This document shows, one piece after another, positions 8,077-16,827 of a stretch of 16,989 nt of DNA. The notes beneath the pieces were generated by a model that worked only from the letters and a program-made list of their open reading frames with translations, did no database searches and had not been told where the DNA came from. Every line of letters starts with the position of its first letter. Within the stretch, counting starts at the first letter, position 1. The DNA lies in assembly GCA_041657585.1 (NCBI GenBank), contig JBBABP010000019.1, forward strand, positions 1 to 16,989, given 5' to 3'. This DNA is from JBBABP01 sp041657585. GTDB taxonomy: Bacteria > Patescibacteriota > Gracilibacteria > Absconditabacterales > Absconditicoccaceae. The translations under genes and the position numbers were made by a program.

Positions 8077-9384
8077 TTAATCTTTCATTTTATACTCTTC
8101 CTCTTGCCCAGTTTTCATATTTTTAATTTTATATTTTCATTCTTTTTTTTCTCAATCGCCCAAAATTACAACATAAGGAATTCATTTTTTGTCTGCAAAA
8201 GAAAATTGTTTTCCAAGTTTGTCTGCTTCTGGATAAATTTCTATATTTTTTCAGTCCTGAATAAATTTATTTGCCAAAGAAATAATTGATTGAAATGTTT
8301 CGCCAAAATTTAAAAATAAATAATCTGACACAGTATTTTGTTCAGATTTGAAATTTTCTAATATAAGATAAACTATTCTAGATAATCAAATGCTTCATCC
8401 AACTCAAGAATAAAAGTTTTTTTTTGGATCGATATATCAAGTCAGATTTTCATATCTTCATCAAGAACTAATACTTCAAAGTCACATATCGTCATCAAAA
8501 AAAGTTTCGTAGACAGTGCCAGTATAATAATCAAGTCACCTTATAATAAACGGATCATAAACAAAATTTAGTCAATCTGATTGGTTGAGTAAATTTATAT
8601 TTTCCAAAACTTCTTTAATTTCTTTAAGTCCCCTGTTAAATGTATCGTTGTTTGAAAAATCTGAAGCCAAATCTGTAATTTTAGTTTGAGTAAATTTTAA
8701 TATTTTTTTGTAATCAGAATCAGATAGATTAAAATTTTTAAGTTCTTCTTCAAATTTAGATTGTCAAATTTTGTAATATTTATCAAGTAAGGAATATATT
8801 TTTTCTGTATCTAAATTTTTAAATTGCTGGAAAAATCAAAATAGCAAATATCTATTGTTGATGTGCATTGTGATTTTTTTTCAAGGCAAGAATTTATTTT
8901 TTATGTCGTTTAAAGTTTTTAGCAGAACGAAAAAAGTTTCGCTATCGTAAAAGAGATTTTTTCAAACGTCTCATGGATTTGAGTCATTTCGAATAACATC
9001 TATATCTGCCTGTCGAAATTCTCTAAATCTTCCCTTTTGAGATCTTTCTCATCTTCGAACTGGCTGAATTTGATAACGCTTGAACGGAAAAGTAATTTCA
9101 TTTTCCCAGTCCAAAACATATCTTGCAAATGGCACAGTCAGATCGAAATGAAGTGAGTAATCTTTTGTATCTTCACCTCATTGAGCTAATCAGTAAAGAC
9201 CGAAAATTTGTTTACCTGCCTCCTCTCCATTTTTGGATAGAAGAACTTTGTTTGCTTCTACGGCTGGAGTTTGAATATGAGTATATCAATATTGTTTATA
9301 ATTTTTTGTAATAATTTCAAAAATCTGATCAAAAATTAATTGTTGGCCTGGATTGTATTCTGGAAATCATCACGGACGAAACAT
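8077..9384 (-). CDS. hisS: Histidine-tRNA ligase (HisRS)
   Basis: This class II synthetase charges tRNA-His with histidine. The 435-residue product (UGA = Gly) has the family landmarks in order: GYTHIQTPAVE (motif 1 area), DLTVPFARY, motif 2 KRYQIQPV, CGA (residue 110), RGERSQKGRFREF, then CGA (124), QADIDVI; the histidine-specific RGLDYYTGTVYE; and motif 3 SSGGRYENL with GGSIGLSRI. The C-terminal anticodon-binding domain ends the protein (GKQFSFADKKGIPYVVILGD). In the subgroup with QIQPVWR the residue coded here by CGA is Trp, while the catalytic arginines are AGA or AGG. The start ATG at 9384 gives MFRPGGFPEYNPGQQLIFDQ, slightly different from the usual PRGT.D opening but in register. It converges with the NlpC/P60 gene and lies 242 bp downstream of the PBP gene. 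Confidence 0.95.
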
Positions 9385-9458
9385 AGAAACTAATTAAAAA
9401 ATTAAAAAATTGGAAGATTGAAAGATTAAAATTAATAACGATAGTGTCGTATGGTAGG

Positions 9459-9475
9459 GGCGATTAATAATCGCC
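9459..9475. repeat. Small GC-flanked hairpin GGCGATT/AATCGCC
   Basis: GGCGATTAATAATCGCC pairs seven bases around a 3-base loop, upstream of hisS in the intergenic gap. The surrounding GTAGGGGCGATTAATAATCG looks like a dispersed bacterial repeat (from memory). No T-run follows on either strand. Confidence 0.45.
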
Positions 9476-9555
9476 TGAAAACATTTTCAATTGCCTAAAA
9501 TATTTTTTTATCTTTTACTACTTTTTTTATTCATAATTTTTTAATATTTTAGTTT

Positions 9556-9574
9556 CAGCCAAAGAAAAAGGCTG
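9556..9574. other. Hairpin downstream of the PBP gene
   Basis: CAGCC and GGCTG form a five-pair stem around an A-rich loop, 50-70 bases beyond the PBP stop codon on the minus strand. The T-rich side is on the plus strand, where no gene ends, so it is at best a weak terminator for the PBP gene. The rest of the 242-base gap holds AT-rich tracts of the TTTTTAATATTTTAG type and no gene. Confidence 0.3.
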
Positions 9575-9626
9575 GCAAGTTTTAGTTTTTTAATATTTTA
9601 GTTTTTTAATTTTTTAATATTTTTAT

Positions 9627-12600
9627 TTATTGATTATATTTATTCAAATCTATAGTCTGATTTAATGTGTTTTTGTAAGCATCTTGAATGTTTATAACTA
9701 TTGGATCTAATGAATCTAAAGTGAAATTAATTATGTTTGAATTAGAAAATTCATATAAAGTATTTCCATTTCTTGTGATTTTTCAATCTGATATTCAAGA
9801 GGCATCTTCAAAAATTAATGAAATTACGTATTTTCAATCAGCATTTTTTGTTACCTTGATTTTATTTTCCAATAATTTTGGTATTTGTGTATCATTAGAA
9901 ATTAAATTTACTGAAATTTCTTTTTGATTCGAAAAACCAGCAAAATCAACGGCCACAACTTTTAATAAATGTTTACCATTTGTAAATCACGTTCATAATA
10001 AAATAACTTGTTTGTTATCAGTCAGATTTTTTGTATTTCATTGATCATAACTAAAATTTGCAACTTGTTGATCATCAAGCAAGACCGTAATTCTTCTTAT
10101 ATTTTTTGGACTTTGAACGACAAATCACACAGTGAATGTCTTTGATATATCTGCATTAGAAATAGGATTATTTATTTGTACATTTATATTCGCGTCTTGT
10201 TTTTGTTCTCTCTCTGAACATATATTTTCTGGTTTAATAGTGAATATATTGTTGAAATTATACGTCACTTTACCACTAAAATATAATCAATCAGTTGATC
10301 ATGAAATTAAAGTCATCATATTTGAATCTTTTCGTCGTTGAGTAATTTCTGTTAAATCCATTCCATTTGGCATAAATGTGTTTGGAATAATTACATAACC
10401 ATTTTTTGTATCTTCCGGTGAAGTGTAAGGACTAACTAATCAATTACACAAAGAATCAATCTGAATTATTTGAGCTCAATCATCTGTCGATAAATTTGGT
10501 CATTTTGAATATTTTATAGTATCAACTATAAATTCACTTGGTGTTGACACTCAAGCCAATTTTCAAGATATTTTGGATATTTGAACTTTTGTAATATCAG
10601 CTTCTGGAATATTTTCATTTGAAATATAATTATTTTTTAATAAATTGCCGAAAAAAGATTTTAATGGATTTGCTAAAATTGTTCATCAAAAAGCATTTTT
10701 GTTCATGGCTGCTCAGTTTGCATTTCCTGCCCAAAATAAAGCAACCTTAGTTGGGGTATATACTGCCAACCATCAATCTCTAGCACGATTTCATTTATCT
10801 GTTTTCATATCAGACGTTCATGTTTTGAGAGCAAAAGTTAATCATGCAACATTAAATTTACTTATCCAACCAGCCAATCTATTGTTTGGATCAGATAAAA
10901 TTTTTCGAATTAAATATCTTATTCAATTTGGGATTAATTGTTCTTGATAGTTTGTTCAAGTTTTTTGGTATAATATTGATCAATCTCTTGATCTGATTTC
11001 CAATATTGGATTGATAACGGCTGGAGTTGCTGTCGATAAATGTGAGTAGGCATTAACAAATTCAAGCATTGTAATTTCCGCCGCTCATAACGCTAAAGGA
11101 TATCAATATTCAACGTTATCTGAAATAGATTTTAATCATAGCTTTTGCAAAAATGGCTTTGCCACTAATTCTCATCACAAAGCTGTAATCATTTTTGTGG
11201 CAGGAATATTTCTACTGTGTCACAGTGCTTTTTTTAAAGGCAATAATCATTCAAATTTATCATCAGCATTACTTGGAATATCTTTTCATATTTTGAAAGG
11301 TATATCAAAAATCGGAGTATCTATAGTCAATGGAAGTTTTTCAAATCAAAGTGCATAAATAAATGGTTTGATTGATGATCAAGATTGTCTTGGTCTTCTA
11401 ACCATATCATTTTGTCCTTCAATTTCTTGATTAAAATAATCTATTGATCAAACATATGCTAATACTTCTCAATTTGTTGAATCCAAATATATCATTGAAC
11501 TATTATTTGCTCCATTATCTTGCAAAACAGCATTATTTGAAGTCAAAGACTGTTCTGCTAATTTTTGAATATCTAAATCCAATGTCGTTTTGATAATAAA
11601 TCATCATTTTAATAAAGTACTTGAATCATATTTTTTTTCTAATTCTTCTATTATCCATTGAACAAAATGTGGAGCTAATATTTCAAAAGTATTTTTACGA
11701 AATTGATAATCAAATCAAGAAATGAATGATTCCTTAAGTTGTTGCTGATTAATATATCAATCTTCATACATTCTATCAAGAACCAAATCTTTTCTTCAAT
11801 TTTCATATTGAATTTTATAAATATTTCATCAATCGTTGACTGAAAAATTTCAAGCTGATTTTATATATTTTGCAAATGCATTTTCATTATTTTTGCTAGA
11901 TAAATCTGTATTTAAAATAATCTGAGAAAAATTTTGTATTATTGTTTGTTTTAGTCAGCCAGTAAATTCTATTTTTTTTCAAAAAGAATCTGTAATTGTA
12001 AATTTTCACATAACTAAAGATCTTTTTTTATATGGATCATATAAAGATGGTCATTTTGGAATTGATGCCAAAATAGATGATTCTAATATAGACAAATCTT
12101 TACTTGATTTATTAAAATATGCTTTTGATGCAGATTCCACACCAAACGCATTATTTCCAAAAGAAATATAGTTCAAATATAATTCCAATGTTCTGTTTTT
12201 CATTTTTTTACGTAAATCTGTTTGAGAAATATTTCATTTTTCTTGTAATATTTGTTTTTCCAAAACTCATCACAACCTACTTGTCAAAATAATTTCTTTT
12301 AATTTTCTAGCCAACTTTCTATCTTTCGTCAACAAAAGATTTCTTATTAACTGTTGAGGTATAGTAGACGCTCATTGCATCCTACTAAATGGATGAAACA
12401 ATTTTTTTAATCCAGCTCTGATTATTCACATTGTATCTAAACCATTGTGCTCTCGATAACGTTGATCTTCTATAGCAATTATAGCATTTATCATATTTAT
12501 TGAAATTTTTTCAAAAGAAACATATTCTCTATTTTCTTGAAATAGCTTGTACAAAGTGTTTCCATTTCTATCTTCAATAATTGTTGCCTCAGAAAAAACC

Positions 12601-12806
12601 ATATCTTTTATTTTGCTAACATCAGGAAGTCAAATTAAAACATTTCTAGTGAACCAAAATCAAAAAATAATTATAAAAAATATAAATACAGAAAGTAAAA
12701 CAAATAATGTTTTTTTCTTTTTATCATATTTTGAAAATTTATTAAACTGACTACCAAAACGAGTTTGATTTACTAAATGGTGAGAATAAAAATTTCTATT
12801 TTCCAT
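9627..12806 (-). CDS. Class A penicillin-binding protein (PBP1A type), long C-terminus
   Basis: Class A PBPs polymerise glycan strands and cross-link the peptides outside the cytoplasmic membrane. The 1059-residue product (UGA = Gly) has a Lys-rich cytoplasmic tail, one membrane segment (about 33-58), then a GT51 glycosyltransferase with EDQRY-CGA-EHNG at 113-122 (catalytic Glu113) and GASTIPQQLIRN. The transpeptidase domain has SSIK (Ser477, Lys480), SRN (531-533) and KTGTS (661-665), with RDGWLAVYTP after it; one Gly of SGSSIK and the Gly of KTGT are TGA. Roughly 400 residues follow KTGTS, more than usual, ending in beta-rich segments that look like one or two Ig-like modules (NADISKTFTVGFVVQSPK). 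Conserved Arg use AGA or CGT, while CGA (118) sits where F/W/Y is usual. The LysM-CHAP hydrolase gene lies 160 bp upstream on the same strand. Confidence 0.93.
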
Positions 12807-12938
12807 GAAAAATTAAAGATAAAAGATTAAATATAAAAGATGAAAAAAAACAATGAATAAAAATAGAACGTTTGAACGTTAGATAAAACTTTATAATGTT
12901 ATAGAATTAATGTTTGAACGATGTATTTAAACTAAAGT

Positions 12939-12963
12939 CTAAAGACTATCGACTAAAGACTAT
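12939..12963. repeat. Short direct repeat CTAAAGACTAT
   Basis: Two exact copies of CTAAAGACTAT (12939-12949 and 12953-12963) lie just after the CHAP gene stop (minus strand) in the 160-base gap before the PBP gene. Nearby, TTTGAACG also occurs twice. No gene is seen in this gap. Confidence 0.45.
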
Positions 12964-12966
12964 GAA

Positions 12967-14055
12967 TTATTTTCAAGGATATATATAACATTGGATATTA
13001 GAATTATCTGTTTCTTCCCAGCGTTCTGTAACAACAAATTTTCAAATATAATTCATATCTCTAACTATTAATTTATCATCATCTGGATAATAATTTATAA
13101 CTTTTCAAACATGTCAGGCTTGATAATTTCTTGCTCATCAATGATAATAAACTATCAATGCTCATATTGCTGGAGTTTTTCAAGTTTTAAATCAAGCATT
13201 TTTTGCTCATTTACACCATTCTTGCGCATCTCAACCAAAAGGTCTATCCTGAGTTTTATCATCTATATAAGGGAATATTTGTGGTGTAATAATCGCAGCA
13301 TACCAAGTACAATATCAAGGATAGAATTTATTATTTATTTTTTTAGTATAAGTTCGTTTTGAAATAATTTTAGAATTAATATCTGTTTCTATAATTTTAT
13401 CTGCTTGTGTATTTTGACTTATAGTTTTGATATTTGTTTTTACAATATATTTTTGAGGCTTATTGATGACTGGTCTATATTTTGGTTGATAAACTATTAC
13501 AGGCTTTGGTCTAACTAACAATCACAAATCATATGCCTTTTCTTTTGTAATATTTACAAAAATTTCTTGTCATGGATATAAAAGTTCACTTTCATCCTGG
13601 ATATAGTTTAACGTCATCAAATCTTGCAAATTCAGATTATATTTATTTGCAAAAACAACTATATTTGTTTTTTCATTTATTGTGTACAAAAATCATTGAT
13701 CATCATTAATAATTATTAATGTACTTAAAGGAGCTGGTGCTCAATCAATTTTATTGTGTTGTTTGATATTTGAAACCGTGGTTCAAAACATGCTTGCAAT
13801 TTTTAACAAGGTATCTCAAGTTTGTACAGTATAATTAATCATTCAATTTTCATTGTTGTCTATTTGAACAGTCATTGTATTAATATCCATTTCTGGAGAC
13901 AATCAATTATCTCATTGGATAAAAGCAACGCTAATTGACAATTGATCATTTGACTGACTAAATTTATCTGCATATACGATAACATAGACAAATAAACCTA
14001 TAAGAATTAAAGTTAAAATAAATTTAGCATAATTTAAACGATTTAAATTTATCAT
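12967..14055 (-). CDS. LysM-LysM-CHAP cell-wall hydrolase
   Basis: CHAP enzymes are Cys-His amidases or endopeptidases that cut peptidoglycan; LysM modules bind its glycan. The 362-residue product (UGA = Gly) starts with a signal anchor (about 11-29, KFILTLILIGLFVYVIVYAD). LysM 1 spans about 74-117 (YTVQTGDTLLKIASMFGTTV), LysM 2 about 122-168 (FANKYNLNLQDLMTLN, YPGQEIFV). A Lys/Thr-rich linker follows. The CHAP domain occupies about 245-355, with Cys249 in YPGYCTWYAA, His315 in AGHVGKVINYY and a later Asn in RDMNY. All three catalytic-type residues are present. One CGA (residue 234) lies in the linker and is uninformative. tRNA-Ser lies just upstream and the PBP gene 160 bp downstream on the same strand, so wall synthesis and wall cutting genes are neighbours. 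Confidence 0.92.
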
Positions 14056-14074
14056 AAATTTTATCAAAAATAAA

Positions 14075-14164
14075 TGGCGGAGAGAGTGGGATTTGAACCC
14101 ACGATCCAGTTGCCCGGATAACTGCTTTCAAGGCAGTCGCATTCAACCGCTCTGCCATCTCTCC
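14075..14164 (-). tRNA. tRNA-Ser, anticodon UGA (reads UCA)
   Basis: The minus strand folds into a complete class II tRNA of 90 nt: acceptor arm GGAGAGA with TCTCTCC, anticodon arm ACTGC-CTTGAAA-GCAGT with anticodon TGA, a long variable arm (ATCCGGGCAACTGGAT) as in tRNA-Ser, a GTTCAAATC T-loop, and an encoded CCA end at 14077-14075. It decodes serine UCA codons and has no bearing on the UGA = Gly recoding, which needs a tRNA with anticodon UCA. Confidence 0.96.
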
Positions 14165-14214
14165 ACAACAAGATAATTGCAAGTATTTTTTCGCGGTTAA
14201 ATGATTTACAGTGC

Positions 14215-14245
14215 ATTATATTAGTTTTTTGATATTGATTTTCAA
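14215..14245 (-). promoter_or_regulatory. Probable promoter of tRNA-Ser
   Basis: On the minus strand TTGAAA (14245-14240) and a perfect TATAAT (14220-14215) lie 19 bp apart, about 50 bases upstream of the mature tRNA 5' end. The spacing is longer than ideal, but the -10 box is perfect. Confidence 0.45.
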
Positions 14246-14267
14246 GTATTAAATAATTAAACATGAA

Positions 14268-14366
14268 AAGTCAAAAAAGCTATAAAGTTTTCAAAGCCAA
14301 AAAGCCACAAAACGATTTTAACCTTCTTAGCTTTCAATAGCTTTTTTAGCTTTTATAGCTTTTATT
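14268..14366. repeat. Long imperfect inverted repeat (AAAGC/GCTTT family), copy 3
   Basis: The left arm AAAAAAGCTATAAAG continues with TTTTCAAAGCC and AAAAAGCCAC; the right arm has CTTCTTAGCTTTC and AGCTTTTATAGCTTTT, so AAAAGCTATAAA and its complement form the outer stem. This is the only copy without a GC palindrome within or near it. It lies between divergent tRNA-Ser and the deformylase gene. Confidence 0.6.
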
Positions 14367-14400
14367 GCATTTATTCATTTTTAATCTTTTAATTTTATTT

Positions 14401-14904
14401 ATGATAGATAATAATTGCATTATACAAACTTGATTAAACAATCCAATATTGAGAACAATTTCTTTACCAGTTAAAGAAATAGATAAAGAAGTTAAAAAAT
14501 TTTGTAACGATTTAAAAAAAAATATGCGAGAAAATGATGGGGTTTGATTAGCCGCACCACAAATAGGAAAAAATTTAAGAATAATTTCAACAACTCAACG
14601 AGAAGAAAAGAAAAAAGAAAACAAATTAATAGGCGAAATTATAATGATCAATCCAGAAATAATTGAAAAGTCAAAAGAAATGATTGTTTTCGAAGAAGCG
14701 TGTTTGTCTTTACCAAATATAATTTGAAAAGTAAAAAGAAACAAAATAATCACTGTTCAATATTTGGACTTAAAATGAAATTTACAAAAGAAAAAATTAA
14801 AAAATCTGAATTCTACAATTGCTCAACATGAAATTGATCACTTGGATTGAATTTTGTTTATGGATAAGGCGATGAAAGAACCAAAGAAAAAAGAAAAAAA
14901 TTAA
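14401..14904 (+). CDS. def: Peptide deformylase
   Basis: Deformylase removes the formyl group from the initiator Met of nascent proteins, using a divalent metal ion. The 167-residue product (UGA = Gly) has the usual length and the three motifs: GVGLAAPQIG (47-56), EEACLSLP (98-105) and QHEIDHLDG (142-150). Metal ligands are Cys101, His143 and His147, with Glu144 as catalytic acid/base. The family's EGCLS motif reads EACLS here, encoded GCG TGT, so this is a real Gly to Ala change rather than a decoding effect. The final residues are a Lys-rich tail (KKKEKN). ATG 14401 follows an AT-rich leader with no clear Shine-Dalgarno sequence. It converges with the U32 gene, with 84 bases between the stops. 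Confidence 0.95.
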
Positions 14905-14988
14905 TTAACTGCAATTTTAAATATTTCAACTTTCACAACAACGTAATCATTAATTTTAAGTTTAAATCTCCTAATTACTAATATTTTT

Positions 14989-16707
14989 TTATTCATATAA
15001 AATTTCCCAACCATTTAATTTTTGATCAGTTAAAATATACACATTCCTATCATTACAATGGACTCCTTCAACCTTTTTTAATTTACTATCCAAAATATCA
15101 ATAATTTTCAATTCTGACATTTTTGTTGGCGAAATAAATTTAATTTTCATTCAGATTTTTATAACTTCTTTTGGATCAATTTGAAAATATTTTTTTCAGT
15201 TATGCTGAATAAATTTATCTGAAAATGTCCCAAAATAATTACGATTAAAAAGCGGTCAGGCTGAGGTTAAGGTAGTGGATGAGCTCTGATGAGAGTTTTC
15301 AGATGAGATCTGATGAGAATGTAATCAAAACTCATAAGAAGAGCTTAATCTTTTTACTCATAATTTTTTATTATAAAAATTCAATAATAATCATGTCTTT
15401 ATTGATTTATTATTTTTCATATAAGATTTTAATTGTTTGTAATAATCTCATTTTATTATTTTTGTAGATTTAAGTTCTATGGCTATTTCATTATTTATAA
15501 TCAAATCAATATATCCAGTTCAAATAACTTCATTATCTATTTTATAATCAATTTTTATTTCTTCTTGCACATTATATCAATTTTTTTTTAATTCATAAAC
15601 TAATCCTTTCTTATAAACTTTTTCAAGCAACGATGGTCAAAGCGCATCATGGACTTTCATTGCTATTCAAATTATGTTATAAGTAAATTTATCATCAACT
15701 TTCTTTTCTTCTCATCTGACCTCATTCTTTTCTTCTCATCTGACCTCATTCTTTTCTTCTCATCTGACCTCTCCCTCTGGAAACCCCTGTAGATCGTTAA
15801 ATAAAAATCAGTCCCAATATTGCCTATGCGGAATTTTATTGACTAAATCAATAATTTTCGGATCAGCTTTTTTATTTGTTAAAATACTATCTCTAACATG
15901 TTTATATGCCTTCACAATAGTTCAAACATAAAATTCTGATTTACTTCTTCACTCGATTTTCATGGCATCCACGTATGGAATAATTTCAGCAAGTCTATTT
16001 ATCGTACACAAATCTTTTGAAGATAAAATATAACTTCAATTTTCATCTTCACCAAGTTGAAATAATTTTCACTCTCTGCGTTCTTCTTCAATCCAAACTT
16101 TATATTTAAATCTGCACGCATTTGTGCATTCTCATTTATTTCACGGCCTGCCGGAAAGATAATCTCCCAATAAACAACGGCCCGAATAAGACATACACAT
16201 AGCTCAATGAACAAAAACTTCCAACTCAATTTTTGGAACTTTTTTTTTAATTTCTTTGATTTCATTGATGTGCAATTCTCTCGCAAGAACAATTCTCGCT
16301 ATTCACAAATCATATCGAAATCTTACTGCATCATAGTTCATAGTCGAAGTTTGAGTACTCAAATGCAAAGGAATTTTTGGCAAATATTTTCTAATGATGG
16401 TAAATGTTCATGGATCCGAAAAAATAATCGCATCTGCTCAAACATCAGCAATTTGTTCTACCGTAGATTCAAATATTTTGATATCCTGATTTCTAGGAAA
16501 TATATTCATAGTCAACAAAGCCTTAGTTCAATTCAAGTGCAAATCTTTTATCGTTTTTTTTAAATCAGAAAAAGTTTTAATTTTATTTTGCCTCATTCTA
16601 AGAGAAGTAAATGGCACTCAAACATAAACCTCATCAGCTCAATATTTGCTAGCTACCATAGCTTTTTGATATGATCATCAAGGCGCAACTATTTTGGGAA
16701 TTTTCAT
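14989..16707 (-). CDS. U32-family protein (TrhP/RlhA-like) with an inserted GxxExxY domain
   Basis: One uninterrupted frame of 572 residues (UGA = Gly). Residues 1-309 are a U32 protein: APGGSYQKAMVASKYGADEV, F-CGA-YDLGIARIVLARE, HGAMCMSYSGRC (His167), GECTNACRFKY, SYILSSKDLC, KIEGRSKS and HRQYWDGFLF. Cys171, 178, 194 and 198 are the usual four cysteines of the family. In E. coli, U32 members TrhP (YegQ) and RlhA carry out tRNA and 23S rRNA hydroxylation. Residues 487-572 (NYFGTFSD, IKIGMKIKFISPTK) match the C-terminal U32 barrel of YegQ-type proteins. Between them, residues about 310-486 hold EVRGEEKN repeats, a GxxExxY domain (LGPSLLEKVY 356-365, GYIDLII, IELKS 410-414) and a Ser-rich tail. 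The host protein is thus split by an in-frame insertion of about 528 bp. CGA at residue 131 falls on the family's FW tryptophan. Confidence 0.9.
15285..15318. repeat. TCWGATGAGA repeats at one edge of the insertion
   Basis: Three copies lie at 15285-15294 (TCTGATGAGA), 15299-15308 (TCAGATGAGA) and 15309-15318 (TCTGATGAGA). On the coding strand they give the Ser/His-rich HSHQISSENSHQSSS. The core is the reverse complement of the repeat core at the other edge (15710-15767). Confidence 0.7.
15701..15772. repeat. Three tandem 24-bp repeats at the other edge of the insertion
   Basis: Copies at 15701-15724, 15725-15748 and 15749-15772 are identical except for the last base of the third. Each encodes the octapeptide EVRGEEKN (minus strand; the copy nearest the domain reads EVRGEEKK), and each contains TCTCATCTGA. 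As 24 is a multiple of 3, copy number can change without breaking the frame. Confidence 0.9.
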
Positions 16708-16827
16708 AAATTTAATTTTTTAATTTAAATCTGAAATATCGTATTTATTTATACTTTTTATTCAAGTAATCATTGAACAAAAAAAGTATATCCAAACAAA
16801 TGTATTCCAAAAAATAATCCAAATTAT

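Larger units (their letters stand above)
15250..15777 (-). mobile_element. In-frame inserted segment coding for a GxxExxY (PD-(D/E)XK-like) domain
   Basis: This 528 bp (176 codons) has no counterpart in YegQ-type U32 proteins and separates the catalytic part (ending GFLFNDLQGF) from the C-terminal barrel (starting FNRNYFG). It encodes a GxxExxY-family domain: GIAMKVHDALGPSLLEKVY, DYKIDN, D401 in GYIDLII and E411-x-K413 in IELKS, the D...ExK pattern of PD-(D/E)XK nucleases. The first Gly of GxxExxY is Ser (SLLEKVY). Both ends carry short repeats with the core TCAGATGAGA in opposite orientation. That it moved in as a unit is my inference; it contains no transposase. Confidence 0.55.

Noticed and set aside
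9205..9225. A sixth GC palindrome copy beginning ACCTGCCTCC
   Set aside because: It is hisS coding sequence (GEEAGK) without the complementary right half.
9688..12750. Several plus-strand open frames of 60-100 codons
   Set aside because: They lie opposite the PBP gene, which has all family motifs; the plus-strand products are low-complexity shadows.
14075..14164. Possible suppressor tRNA for UGA because the anticodon is written TGA
   Set aside because: Anticodon UGA pairs with codon UCA (Ser). Reading UGA as Gly needs anticodon UCA; the tRNA has serine-type structure with a long variable arm.
14989..15476. A separate small gene downstream of the GxxExxY domain
   Set aside because: The frame is continuous with the upstream U32 and GxxExxY parts, and the segment matches the C-terminal U32 barrel, so it belongs to the same protein.
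15701..15772. CRISPR-like array
   Set aside because: The 24-bp units are directly adjacent with no spacers, and they code for an octapeptide repeat in frame.
15999..16292. Minus-strand 97-residue ORF
   Set aside because: It is out of frame with the U32 motifs (GRC, GEC, NACR), which read through this region in the neighbouring frame with TGA as Gly.
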